A stretch of 43,896 nucleotides of DNA, from NCBI RefSeq assembly GCF_014764505.1, contig NZ_JACXWX010000038.1:1-43896 (forward strand), written 5' to 3'. A model generated the notes under the pieces. The model saw nothing but the letters and a program-made list of their open reading frames with translations, did no database searches and was not told the DNA's origin. Position 1 is the stretch's first letter, and every line of letters begins with the position of its first letter. Both the position numbers and the translations under genes were made by a program. The stretch comes from Phormidium tenue FACHB-886. GTDB taxonomy: Bacteria > Cyanobacteriota > Cyanobacteriia > Elainellales > Elainellaceae. This document shows, in pieces, positions 33,643 to 41,935 of this stretch.

Positions 33643-33678
33643 TGACAACCAATAGTCAAAATGACAACTAATTGTCAT
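33643..33678. promoter_or_regulatory. Palindromic MarR-type operators between divergent genes
   Basis: ATGACAA-CTAA-TTGTCAT at 33661-33678 is a perfect inverted repeat with 7-bp arms. A weaker copy, TGACAACCAATAGTCA, precedes it at 33643-33658. A further TGTCA half-site follows near 33688. The sites sit in the 142-bp divergent region between the MarR gene and the membrane-protein unit, which is the standard place for MarR autoregulation. Confidence 0.65.
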
Positions 33679-33712
33679 TAAAAACTGTCAATTTTTGTGA
33701 TGAACAACGCTG

Positions 33713-34180
33713 ATGGCAAAACCGAGAGTTAAGCGAACCATTGCAGGGCAAGCGATCGAAGACTTAATCGTTGAAATAGTAGCAACCTTTTTTCTGCTGC
33801 GGGCGGAAGGGATGCGAATTGGGGTGGTTTCATCGTCTGGAGAAGGATACTGGAGCGTGTTGCGGTTGCTCAAGGTCCATGGACCTCAAACAGTGCCACA
33901 GCTTGCTCGATATCGTTATGTGCCACGTCAAAGTGTGCAAAAACTTGCTAACGAGATGCTGAAAGACGGTGTGATTGAATTAATCAATAATCCTGCTCAT
34001 AAGCGATCGAAATTCTTGCGCCTCACACTACAAGGAGAAGCAGTGTTTAAGGAAATGAGCGATCGCATTGCTGTCCTCGCTGAAACTCTTGCCCAACAAC
34101 AAGAGGCAGCCCAACTACAAAGCGCAGTGGAGAGTGTCAAATATTTACACGAGCAATTGAGAACCATGCTGGATCAGTGA
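33713..34180 (+). CDS. MarR-family transcriptional regulator
   Basis: The 155-residue protein is a winged-helix dimer of the MarR type. Helices before residue 50 form the dimer interface. The recognition region is PQTVPQLARYRYVPRQSVQK, followed by the wing NNPAHKRSKFLRLTLQGEAV. A long C-terminal helix of ~115-150 completes the dimer. Such regulators usually repress a neighbouring gene and release on binding a small phenolic or oxidant. It is divergent from the membrane-protein genes, and the operator between them supports autoregulation. Confidence 0.85.
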   Translation: MAKPRVKRTIAGQAIEDLIVEIVATFFLLRAEGMRIGVVSSSGEGYWSVLRLLKVHGPQTVPQLARYRYVPRQSVQKLANEMLKDGVIELINNPAHKRSKFLRLTLQGEAVFKEMSDRIAVLAETLAQQQEAAQLQSAVESVKYLHEQLRTMLDQ

Positions 34181-34251
34181 AGCACTTGATCAGGCAATAC
34201 TTTATTCGAGAGCAAATGTAATTGTTAAATCGCAGTTTAAATACAGTACTC

Positions 34252-34656
34252 TCAAAGGTGCCTGGTTTCAGCAGGGGGTGATTCCCAGTTGTCGTTGCGT
34301 CCATCAAAATAACGGACGGAAAGATTCGCCAATTCCCCATCACTAATATTGTCCAAACAAGCAATATTGACGGTGTAAAATGCTCTCCCCTTCCTCTCAG
34401 AATAGCCATGCCAAAAGACGTGTACGCCGCAGTGCTGGCAAAATCGATGATGGATACTATGGGCACCAAATTGATAGTCGTTCAAGTCTGCTTCGCCCGC
34501 GAGTAAACGAACAGCATCAGGTCTGAGAACAACTCCCCAGATCCGAATCTTTGAACAAATTGAACAGTTACACTTGCCCGTTCCTGTACTTAAATCAATA
34601 TCGGCTTCAAACCGCACCTTACCACAGTGACAGCCTCCCTGGTATGTTTTCTCCAC
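34252..34656 (-). CDS. GFA/CENP-V family zinc protein
   Basis: The 134-residue protein has the zinc ligands of the glutathione-dependent formaldehyde-activating (GFA) family: C9 and C11 in GGCHCGKVRFE, C29, C31 and C34 in KCNCSIC, and C73 and C76 in HRFCQHCGVHVF. The fold is a beta-tent with two zinc sites. Founding members bind S-hydroxymethyl-glutathione, but most members are uncharacterised. It is complete in length. It stands alone, convergent with the MarR gene and next to an IS630 relic. Confidence 0.85.
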   Translation of the reverse strand: MEKTYQGGCHCGKVRFEADIDLSTGTGKCNCSICSKIRIWGVVLRPDAVRLLAGEADLNDYQFGAHSIHHRFCQHCGVHVFWHGYSERKGRAFYTVNIACLDNISDGELANLSVRYFDGRNDNWESPPAETRHL

Positions 34657-34837
34657 ACATTCATCTCCTGTTTCGTAGAATTAGCATTCATTTAAACAAT
34701 AACTATCATGTCCTGGGAGGTGATTTGCGCCAAAGAATGGTGTGTTCAAGGAAATTCATTAAACTCTACAGTTTTGATGGAGCGTTGATCGCCAACGTAA
34801 ACAAAGCTGCTGTCACGAATGCGGCGATCGTCCGAAC

Positions 34838-35481
34838 ATGGTTCCAAAACGCCCAGTTCATCAGGTATTTAGCCAGGAATTTGCACCTTCTGTACTGTCA
34901 GAGTTAGCACTGTGGACCCGAGAGAGTGTGGGTCAACTGCTGGAGCAACGCTATGGGGTATCGGTATCGGTATGGACAGTTAGACGCTATCTCAAGCAGT
35001 GGGGACTGACTGCCCAAAGGTCATTGCGACGGACGTATGAGCAAGACGCGAAAGCGGTCAAGCAGTGGTTAGAAGTGGAGTATCCAACGATTGTCAAGCT
35101 AGCCAAGCAGGAAGGGACACAGATTCACTAGGGCGACGAGATGGGACGGCGAGCAGACGACCAAACTGGATGTTCCTGCAGCAAGCGAGGGCAAACTCCC
35201 GTAGTTCCCGGCACGGGACAACGCTTCCGCTGCAACTTGATCTCGACTGTAACTAATCAAGGCAAGTTGTCCTTCAATTTTGCTGCCCCTCTTATAGTCC
35301 AGAACTCAACCCCAATGAGTTGCTCAACCGTGATGTGAAGGCAAATGCAGTAGGGCGAAACCGGGCAAAGACCAAAGGTGAGATGATGGAGAATGTGCGG
35401 CAGCATTTACGACGTCGGTAACGACAACCAGATGTTGTACGACGCTTTTTTCATGAGAAACATGTTGCTTATGCTGCCTAG
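34838..35481 (+). mobile_element. IS630-type transposase relic
   Basis: The frame from 34838 encodes the IS630 middle region: LALWTRESVGQLLEQRYGVS and SVWTVRRYLKQWGLTAQ. After the stop at 35129 the same frame continues with GDEMGRRADDQTGCS, where GDE carries the first catalytic Asp region, and then TPVVPGTGQRFRCNLISTVT. After an internal deletion, SPELNPNELLNRDVKANAVG-like sequence and the C-terminal FFHEKHVAYAA follow to about 35481. The N-terminal HTH and both ends are missing. It is a dead copy just upstream of the AraC gene. Confidence 0.65.
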
Positions 35482-35529
35482 AAAAGTGTTCACCATTTTC
35501 TGCTCCGGTTAGTAACCGTCGTGCTCATT

Positions 35530-36423
35530 ATGAATCAATTGCCACAGATTGATATGGCGAACCATACTCTTCCAGCACTCACTGGTCATCCAGTTTTGTC
35601 TAGCGAGCAGTCAGGGTGGAACGGTATCTTTTTTCATCAATATGATCATCCGGCTCATCAAAGCCCAACGCATCAATGGATGCAGCATATTATTGGCATT
35701 ACAGGACAGGGTGGGCATCCAGTTGAGTCGGAACATCAGGTAGAGGGGCAACTCTTAACCTGTTACTGCAAGCCCGGTGAAATGCTATTTATCCCAGCTG
35801 GAGTCAACTATTCATCGCTCTGGCATGATGCAGGCGAATTTTCCCTGCTGGGGTTTTCTCCTCAGTTTTTTGAGCAGATCGCGCATGAATCTATTCGAGT
35901 GAAACAGATTGAATTGCTTCCGCACATCGGAGTTAGTGATCCGCTAGTACAACAGATTGGATTAGCTTTGAAGACAGATATTGAAACGAAACATCCGGCT
36001 GGGCGAATGTTCGGGGAATCGCTAGCAACTGGTTTAGTAATTCATCTTCTAAAGCAGTATTCAGTTTGGCAACCTCGATCGTTTTCTGATGATAAAGGTC
36101 GTTTGTCGGAATATCAGCTACAAAAAGTGTTCAATTACATTCAAGACCATCTTGAACAAGATGTTGCTTTGTCTGATATCGCAAGTGTGCTGAATTTGAG
36201 TCAGTATCACTTCTGTCGTTTGTTCAAGCAGTCAACAGGATTAGCGCCTCACCAGTATTTAACTCAGTGCCGGATCGATCGCGCCAAGCAGCTATTGCAA
36301 ACCACTCAACTCACCATTACTGAAATTGCATTTGCAGTTGGTTTAAGCAATCACAGTTCATTTACCCGGCTCTTTCGCCGATATACTGGAGCGACACCTA
36401 AAGAATTTAGAGCGATACCTTAA
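35530..36423 (+). CDS. AraC-family transcriptional regulator
   Basis: This ~297-residue regulator has an N-terminal cupin-like sensor region, with CKPGEMLFIPAGVNYSSLWH as the conserved strand pair. Two C-terminal helix-turn-helix motifs follow: DVALSDIASVLNLSQYHFCR and, after GLAPHQYLTQCRIDRAKQLL, the second motif TITEIAFAVGLSNHSSFTRL with the closing 'P.xFR' KEFRAIP. A GTG nine bases upstream at 35521 is an alternative start; neither has a clear ribosome-binding site. No adjacent co-directional gene shows its target. The Rieske gene lies nearby, convergent. Confidence 0.85.
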   Translation: MNQLPQIDMANHTLPALTGHPVLSSEQSGWNGIFFHQYDHPAHQSPTHQWMQHIIGITGQGGHPVESEHQVEGQLLTCYCKPGEMLFIPAGVNYSSLWHDAGEFSLLGFSPQFFEQIAHESIRVKQIELLPHIGVSDPLVQQIGLALKTDIETKHPAGRMFGESLATGLVIHLLKQYSVWQPRSFSDDKGRLSEYQLQKVFNYIQDHLEQDVALSDIASVLNLSQYHFCRLFKQSTGLAPHQYLTQCRIDRAKQLLQTTQLTITEIAFAVGLSNHSSFTRLFRRYTGATPKEFRAIP

Positions 36424-36645
36424 CAACTCAGCAAGATTCGCACAGGTTGAGCAAATCTAGGCAACCAGTCGGTGGAAGTGCTACGGCAATATGGTGGAAC
36501 TGCTAGGCAAACCGAGAATTGTCAGATTGGGGTGTTTCTCATAGACCAGTTTCCACATTTTTTGCAAGTACTTTGCAACTCGTGAGAGAATCACTTGAAG
36601 CGAATTCAGTGAAGTAATCAGGTATTATCTAGAAAGATTTAGGTA
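36424..36645. repeat. Intergenic stretch with a 21-bp tandem duplication
   Basis: AGGTATTATCTAGAAAGATT occurs at 36620-36639 and again at 36641-36660, a 21-bp tandem copy. The second copy contains the Rieske stop codon, and the first repeats the same in-frame stop. The rest of this 220-bp gap shows no gene. Confidence 0.6.
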
Positions 36646-37638
36646 TTATCTAGAAAGATTAGGTTCTACAACTTGCGGAAAACTTTCAAAGTTACGCCGC
36701 ACCCAGTCCATACCAACTTCATTATTGAGTTTAATCTTTTGTGGGGTGTTGGGATAAATCTTGCTCAAAATATCAGCATCCTGATCGATCACCACCTTAC
36801 CGAATTTGAGATAAGTTTTACCAAATACTTTAAAGGCAGGATGTTTGGCTTGACCAAAAAGCAGGATGTAAGTTCGAGTGCGGTTCTCGGCTTCCGGCAC
36901 AAAGAAATGGCACTGTGCCGCCTTCCCTAATGGCATCTCGCCATGAAGGATGATCAAGGATGGAAAATGGTTTTCCAGGTGTGCCTTGATTTCGGTAGGT
37001 AGCAGAAATAAATCTGGTTTTCTCAGCTTCTCTGCCAAGGTGTAAGGTGCAGTGGGCATGTCATAAAACGCATGGGAATTCAGTCCATTGTCAATAAACT
37101 GATGAAACTCGACATTGGTGATGCGAAACAAATCCCGATGGGTGCCGTTTTGATGGTTGTAATCATGCATATTCAGCAGCATGGTCAGCAAATCAGTTTC
37201 AACAGTGCGATCGCCCGTATGCCCCACGAAGTCATATTTCTCTGCAACGTCATTCATTACAGCAGGAATGGGGATCTTTGGTTCGTATCCACCATAGGAC
37301 CAGATAAAATCACCTTGAATGATGAGTTCCAGGGGGTTCAATAAAGACAATGTTTTTTTGTCGGAACCCGGTAGAACCGTGCAGCCTGTGGCATCAAAAG
37401 GCAACGCATGGAATGGACAAACAACGGCACTTATACCATCGTTTTGCACTTCACACCATCCTTCCGAGAGCATCGCTCCCATGTGAGGGCAGGCATTCGG
37501 TAGAGCATGGACTTCGCCCATCAAATCCTTCCACATCACATAGTCCGTGCCGTACAGCGAAACTTTTCGTGGCTGATTGACCCTCAGCATCGACTTGTGC
37601 GCCAACAACCAAGGCGTACCGGGGAGCATTGTTTGCAT
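36646..37638 (-). CDS. Rieske [2Fe-2S] non-heme iron oxygenase
   Basis: The 330-residue enzyme should hydroxylate or demethylate an aromatic or steroid-like substrate using a Rieske cluster and a mononuclear iron. The Rieske ligands are C50 and H52 in ACPHMG, and C74 and H77 in VCPFHALPF. The mononuclear iron site fits N-x2-D-x2-H-x4-H in NMHDYNHQNGTH (D159, H162, H167). I choose ATG 37638 because GGAGG stands six bases upstream; a start at 37725 would overlap the TetR gene. No ferredoxin or reductase gene is adjacent. It is divergent from the TetR gene and probably controlled by it. Confidence 0.85.
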   Translation of the reverse strand: MQTMLPGTPWLLAHKSMLRVNQPRKVSLYGTDYVMWKDLMGEVHALPNACPHMGAMLSEGWCEVQNDGISAVVCPFHALPFDATGCTVLPGSDKKTLSLLNPLELIIQGDFIWSYGGYEPKIPIPAVMNDVAEKYDFVGHTGDRTVETDLLTMLLNMHDYNHQNGTHRDLFRITNVEFHQFIDNGLNSHAFYDMPTAPYTLAEKLRKPDLFLLPTEIKAHLENHFPSLIILHGEMPLGKAAQCHFFVPEAENRTRTYILLFGQAKHPAFKVFGKTYLKFGKVVIDQDADILSKIYPNTPQKIKLNNEVGMDWVRRNFESFPQVVEPNLSR

Positions 37639-37700
37639 CGCGTCCTCCACTGGTAGAATTGTGAGAAATCCGTCATGTTTTAGCTTGTGAAATCCAAAAT
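37639..37700. promoter_or_regulatory. Divergent promoter between Rieske oxygenase and TetR genes
   Basis: The 62-bp gap must hold both promoters and the TetR operator. GTGGAGG for the Rieske gene is inside it. I see no strong palindrome; the region TTTTAGCTTGTGAAATCC is AT-rich enough for a -10. Confidence 0.4.
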
Positions 37701-38483
37701 ATGACAGAATATTCACGTTCGTCAAGCCCCCAATCCTCTGTGAATTTGCGTCGTCAGCCTAAACAGCAGCGGGGCAAAGAGCGAGTTGAAAAAATTCTTG
37801 ATGCAGCCGCTGCCGTTTTTGATGAGGTGGGCTATGACGCTGCAACAACCCATATGATCGCTGCTAAAGCAGGAACAGCGATCGGGTCACTCTATCAGTT
37901 TTTTCCGGACAAAGCAGCGATTTTTAAGGCAATGGAGATCCGCCATTTAGAACGGGTGAGAGGGTTTTGGTCACGGGTAGACATTCCAGCCCTGGTGCAA
38001 CTGCCTCTGCGTCAAATGATTCATACTTTAGTAGAGTCGGTCGCAGAACTGTTTGAGCAACCTGTTTCACGAGTTGTGTTTGTGCAGTTTTACCTAGCCC
38101 GTCAGATTTTTCAGTCAATTGACGAAAGCATGACCCAAGATGCGATCGCCTTCATGACAAGTATTCTGCAGCACCGCAATCCTGCTCTATCAGAGGAACT
38201 GCACAATCTGCTGGCGGAAGTCTGTGTACATAGCAGTAATGCCCTCATCCTGGCAGCACTCCGCAATTCAGATCCACAGCACCGCCAACGCCTAACGCAG
38301 CAGATTGAGGATTTGATGGTGTCATATTTAGAGCCGCATGTCGGCGATCAGCGGTTGGGCAATGTAATGAAAGTAATGATATGCCCTCATTGCCAATCCA
38401 GTCAGTTATCGAAAAATGGCTATCGTCGGGGCAAGCAGTGCTATCTCTGTAAGGATTGTGGCAAACAATTTGTTGCTCAATAG
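37701..38483 (+). CDS. TetR-family regulator fused to an IS-derived zinc ribbon
   Basis: Residues ~25-75 form the TetR HTH (EKILDAAAAVFDEVGYDAAT and TAIGSLYQFFPDKAAIF), with the helical ligand domain to ~215. From about residue 224 the sequence becomes VMICPHCQSSQLSKNGYRRG and KQCYLCKDCGKQFVAQ. This is the zinc ribbon (C228, C231, C250, C253) that opens IS1-like transposases. An ATG before ICPHC may be the former transposase start. The natural TetR end would be near residue 215, so IS insertion or recombination made a fused 260-residue protein. The repressor half looks intact. Confidence 0.82.
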   Translation: MTEYSRSSSPQSSVNLRRQPKQQRGKERVEKILDAAAAVFDEVGYDAATTHMIAAKAGTAIGSLYQFFPDKAAIFKAMEIRHLERVRGFWSRVDIPALVQLPLRQMIHTLVESVAELFEQPVSRVVFVQFYLARQIFQSIDESMTQDAIAFMTSILQHRNPALSEELHNLLAEVCVHSSNALILAALRNSDPQHRQRLTQQIEDLMVSYLEPHVGDQRLGNVMKVMICPHCQSSQLSKNGYRRGKQCYLCKDCGKQFVAQ

Positions 38484-38508
38484 TCTATTGACGATCAAAA
38501 GCCACTAA

Positions 38509-38672
38509 TCACAGCGTCAGTTTGTCAGCGATCGCCATCAATTTCATCTCTTTCCATCGCTTACCGACAAGCTGCATTCCAATCGGTAATCCGTTCTTCG
38601 TTTGTTCGATCGGAATGGCGATCGCCGGATGTCGAAACGCGTTAGAAGCAGGCGTTGGCACGTTTAGCTTGT
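38509..38672 (-). pseudogene. Amidase C-terminal fragment
   Basis: The minus strand encodes PTPASNAFRHPAIAIPIEQT followed by GLPIGMQLVGKRWKEMKLMA and a stop at 38509. This is the last ~50 residues of an amidase-signature enzyme, with the closing GLPIGMQLVG motif. Triad residues and everything upstream are missing. It differs from the end of the complete amidase at 3433, so it derives from another paralogue. Confidence 0.65.
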
Positions 38673-38683
38673 AGAATTAACCT

Positions 38684-40084
38684 CTAATGGACAACTGCCT
38701 CTAGTAAGGGACGAATCATCCGCAACATCACTTTGGGGTGGTAGAGGGCAAGCGGTGACTGGAGTGCCTGGGCAACTGCTACAAACTGCAGATGCAACTG
38801 TTCATCCACACTCGTTGTCCGCATTAGCTGCTGCATATACCAGCCCATTGCTTTACCCACCCATCCCGATTGAACCCGTCCTGCAGTGGTCACAAATCGG
38901 GAATCTTGTCCGGTTGCCAGCATCCAAGGTAGCGTATTGCTCTGAGCTAACTGCTTTTGAAACTGAGCAGAATCGGGGATTAGAGTTGCCTGTTGCCTCG
39001 TCCGCTTCAACGCATCCTGTAAAACCAAGGCAGATTGGGCGGCGACGGTCATCCCCTGTCCATACACCGGACAAAGCGCACAAACCGCATCGCCCAGAGC
39101 CACAAACCCCTGTGGCATCTGCACCTGCTCATACTGCCGTAAGCGATTGGCAGTGGCTCGGTAGGCATAAATAGGTGAAACAGGTTCAGCGTCCTTAATG
39201 AGTTGGTAGAACTGGGGATTGGATAAACTGTGTGCAAACTCCAGAAATCCTGCCTCATCGGTTGGCGGAAAGTCCCGTCCATACCCCCCCAAGGTGGCAA
39301 TCCATTCTCCAGCTTCGATCGCTGCCAAATATCCCAGTCGCTTCTGGTGGGGTGGCTGTTGGGAGATCAGCAGAATCTTCCAGTTTGCATCCACTGCTGA
39401 GGGCACCCGGTAGCGACGGGTCGCATAGCCCAAAAAGGGATTGATGAGGGTTTCTGGAGGAGGCGTTCCTCCCAGTTTCTCCAACCATTGGGGTGCAGCC
39501 GATCGACGACCACTGGCATCGACCACCAGTGCTGCGGATAGCGTCTCAACAGGCGCGTCATTCAATGGTTGTAGTGTAATTCCTGTAACTTGCTGGCTGC
39601 CTGATTGGGTTAGCAGTCCTGTGACCCGATGCTGGGGGAGAAACTGGACGGAGGGTAGAGCAGCCACTCGTTGTCGCACTACTCCCTCCAGTAAGGGACG
39701 AGAGCAGGTGACAGAGATAATGTCTGAAGGGACAGTTGAGATGCAGCTCCATCCCCCTTCGCCAAAATGATGAAACTCTCTTGCCCAATCGATCGGCAGT
39801 GCCCCTGCAGCTAACAAGTCCTGGTCAATGCCAGGGAACAACTCTTGCAGAATGCGATAGCCTCTGGCGAACAGAACATGGGGCTGCACTGATTGTGGCA
39901 CTCCCCGTCTGACTGCGGGTTGCAAAGGCAAGCGATCGGAGTCTACAACGATAACTGAGTCAAAGAAATCGCTCAGAACTCGGGCCACTAAAAGACCTGC
40001 AATGCTACCTCCAATTACAACTGCCCGCTGGGTAGGAGGAAGGTGAGGGGTTTCTGTTTGCTCTGGCTGGGTGAACGATCGCAT
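38684..40084 (-). CDS. FAD-dependent oxidoreductase/monooxygenase
   Basis: The 466-residue protein has an N-terminal FAD dinucleotide fold, VVIGGSIAGLLVARVL (G25, G26, G30), ending in the ribose-binding acid VVDSD. SRPLLEGVVRQRVA near 128-141 is the second FAD contact. The third, LGDAVCALCPVYGQGMTVAA, lies at 330-349. The layout fits the PHBH/geranylgeranyl reductase-like monooxygenase superfamily. Substrate is unknown; the nearby Rieske and P450 genes suggest tailoring or degradation of a hydrophobic compound. No clear ribosome-binding site precedes ATG 40084. Confidence 0.82.
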   Translation of the reverse strand: MRSFTQPEQTETPHLPPTQRAVVIGGSIAGLLVARVLSDFFDSVIVVDSDRLPLQPAVRRGVPQSVQPHVLFARGYRILQELFPGIDQDLLAAGALPIDWAREFHHFGEGGWSCISTVPSDIISVTCSRPLLEGVVRQRVAALPSVQFLPQHRVTGLLTQSGSQQVTGITLQPLNDAPVETLSAALVVDASGRRSAAPQWLEKLGGTPPPETLINPFLGYATRRYRVPSAVDANWKILLISQQPPHQKRLGYLAAIEAGEWIATLGGYGRDFPPTDEAGFLEFAHSLSNPQFYQLIKDAEPVSPIYAYRATANRLRQYEQVQMPQGFVALGDAVCALCPVYGQGMTVAAQSALVLQDALKRTRQQATLIPDSAQFQKQLAQSNTLPWMLATGQDSRFVTTAGRVQSGWVGKAMGWYMQQLMRTTSVDEQLHLQFVAVAQALQSPLALYHPKVMLRMIRPLLEAVVH

Positions 40085-40124
40085 AGTTCATCATTGGATG
40101 GCTTCTCTTTAGGCTTACCACAAG

Positions 40125-40921
40125 TCCACCGCTTAAGCATCTACCAGCTTGGGGTGCGATTGTTCAATCGCACGACCCGTCGTCTCAGCCTGACCGAAGT
40201 GGGAGAACGTTATTTCAACCGCTGTCTTAGAATCTTGGCAGATGAGGAAGCCGATCGCGAAGCTAAACAGCACAGCGAGGCTCCGCAAGGATTGCTCCAC
40301 ATCAGTTGCTCGACCCTATTTGCCCACAATTATCTGCTGCAATGGATTCCTGAGTTTTTGGTAGACTACCCACGCATGAGTATTCAATTGGCACTGACGG
40401 ACGATGTGATTGATATTGTGGCGGATGGCATTGATGTTGCTATTCGGGTGAGTGAATTGGCAGATTCTGCTCTAATTACTCGGGGGTTGGTCTCCGATTG
40501 CCGCATCCTTTGCGCGACTTTTGCCTATCTCGACCGCTATGGCACACCTAGAACTCCTGATGATTTGGCAGCACATAATTGCCTCGCATTGAATGCCCAT
40601 AAAACGACCTTGAATCAGTGACGCTTTCGTAATCCAACTGGTATCAGAGAAATTAGCGTCAGTGAAAACTTTACTGTCAATAGTGGAGTAGCACTGTATG
40701 AGGCTCTGCTAGCAGGTTTAGGCATTGCCCGTGTATCAAGGTTTTTGATCAATCAAGCATTGAAATCTGGACAGCTAATTCGGATTTTGGCTGAGTATGA
40801 AGATGAAAGCGATGTCGGAATTTACGCGATATTTCCCAGTAATCGCTACGTGCTGCCAAAAGTGCAATGCTTTGTCCAGTTTCTGGTCGAACGCTGCTCC
40901 AGCATTGCCCTCAATGAGTAA
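40125..40921 (+). pseudogene. LysR-type regulator, 5'-truncated and with an internal stop
   Basis: From about 40150, LGVRLFNRTTRRLSLTEVGE gives the end of the LysR HTH, and LLHISCSTLFAHNYLLQWIP the effector domain. The frame stops with TGA at 40619-40621, where family members have a Trp (W-R-F pattern), so a TGG-to-TGA mutation is likely. The same frame continues RFRNPTGIREISVSENFTVN and LLAGLGIARVSRFL to the TAA at 40919. The first ~40 residues of the HTH are also missing. It borders the FAD gene divergently. Confidence 0.75.
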
Positions 40922-41024
40922 AGCAGTTGTTGAAACAAGGCGAGATATTGCCAAGTTAACTCTAGACAAAAAATAGAATGTAGAATCCTGTCTTGCCTGT
41001 CGGTTCTGTCTATAGTCGTAGCTT

Positions 41025-41071
41025 GCTTCCGCGAAGCGGTACCTGTGACTTCCTGCCTCGGAAACAGGCAC
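41025..41071. repeat. Small dispersed-type palindromes
   Basis: GCTTC-CGC-GAAGC at 41025-41037 within TAGCTTGCTTCCGCGAAGCGG, followed by TGCCT...AGGCA near 41054-41070, resembles the small hairpin repeats scattered through cyanobacterial intergenic DNA. It lies between the LysR and histidine kinase relics. Confidence 0.35.
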
Positions 41072-41087
41072 GCTCTTCTTTTGAGAA

Positions 41088-41300
41088 TCTGTGATTGAGA
41101 AGGCGATCGCAACAGTAACCCAAATTGCTGTCGAAAAGAGAACTCACTTAACCTGGACAAAAACCGCTACAGCAATTGTGATGAGCGATCGAGAACGGCT
41201 TCAGCAAGTCGTCTGTAATCTTCTCACTAACGCGATTAAATTCACACCAGAAGGTGGACGGGTAGAAGTTCGCTTGTCAGTAGTCACTGGCTTCGACGTG
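41088..41300 (+). pseudogene. Histidine kinase ATPase-domain fragment
   Basis: [20 protein letters not shown] and [20 protein letters not shown] followed by [10 protein letters not shown] are the N-box region of a sensor kinase. The HisKA helix is absent and the G-boxes are replaced by unrelated sequence after ~41285. It is a short relic of a larger two-component gene. Confidence 0.65.
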
Positions 41301-41475
41301 AGCGCTCAGCCGAGCGATGATGGGTTATTTGCAGAAAATGACCAACCAAGGACGAGTAACTATTTGCAGTGGTCTGTTCAGCAGGCGTGACGGTGGCTGC
41401 AAAGCTGCAAATGGCTGAACAATTAGCGGAAGCAAGTGAATGCATTGGACAACACAAGGCGCTCAGGGTTGAGAC

Positions 41476-41595
41476 AGTGACGAGAACGGACTGAGGAAGA
41501 ATATCGATCGTTGTTGCGATCGAGTGGCTTTGAACTGACGCGCATGATTTCAACTCCCTCAATGCTCAGCAGCATCGAAGCAGCGAAGATTTAGC
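41476..41595 (+). pseudogene. O-methyltransferase C-terminal fragment
   Basis: One frame reads RTEEEYRSLLRSSGFELTRM then ISTPSMLSSIEA and stops at 41593. This is the typical last helix-strand pair of the acetylserotonin/hydroxyindole O-methyltransferase family ('EYxxLLxxAGFxLTRVxPTxSxxSxIE'). The SAM-binding core is missing. Confidence 0.55.
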
Positions 41596-41935
41596 TGATT
41601 CATCAAAGCGAACAATATTTAATTCATTAGCTGAGGCACTTAGTCATGAAGAAATTTATTCCCTCCCTCGTAGCTGATTGAATTGTAAGTATCCTATTTG
41701 GTTAGCTAAAACTGCCGCTATCTGCATCTCCTTTAATCAAATTTATTGAGGCACTAGGAATTTTGTTTAATGCCTGGTCCATTGAGCAATTCAAACAGTT
41801 AGTGCTGCGTTAATTCAATTGTTGAGTGAGAAGTAATGTTGCAAGTCATGAATCATTATTTGTACCTACAACATTCGCTACTTATAATGACCATGACCAT
41901 CCCATTCATCATTCATTTCCACCAGCCCACCTATT
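41596..41935. other. Intergenic region upstream of the P450 gene
   Basis: I see no gene in this 340-bp AT-rich stretch. Short open frames lack recognisable domains. No strong ribosome-binding site precedes the P450 ATG at 41936. The promoter probably lies here. Confidence 0.4.

Noticed and set aside
37639-37725. Longer start for the Rieske protein
   Set aside because: It overlaps the divergent TetR gene and lacks a ribosome-binding site, while ATG 37638 has GGAGG.
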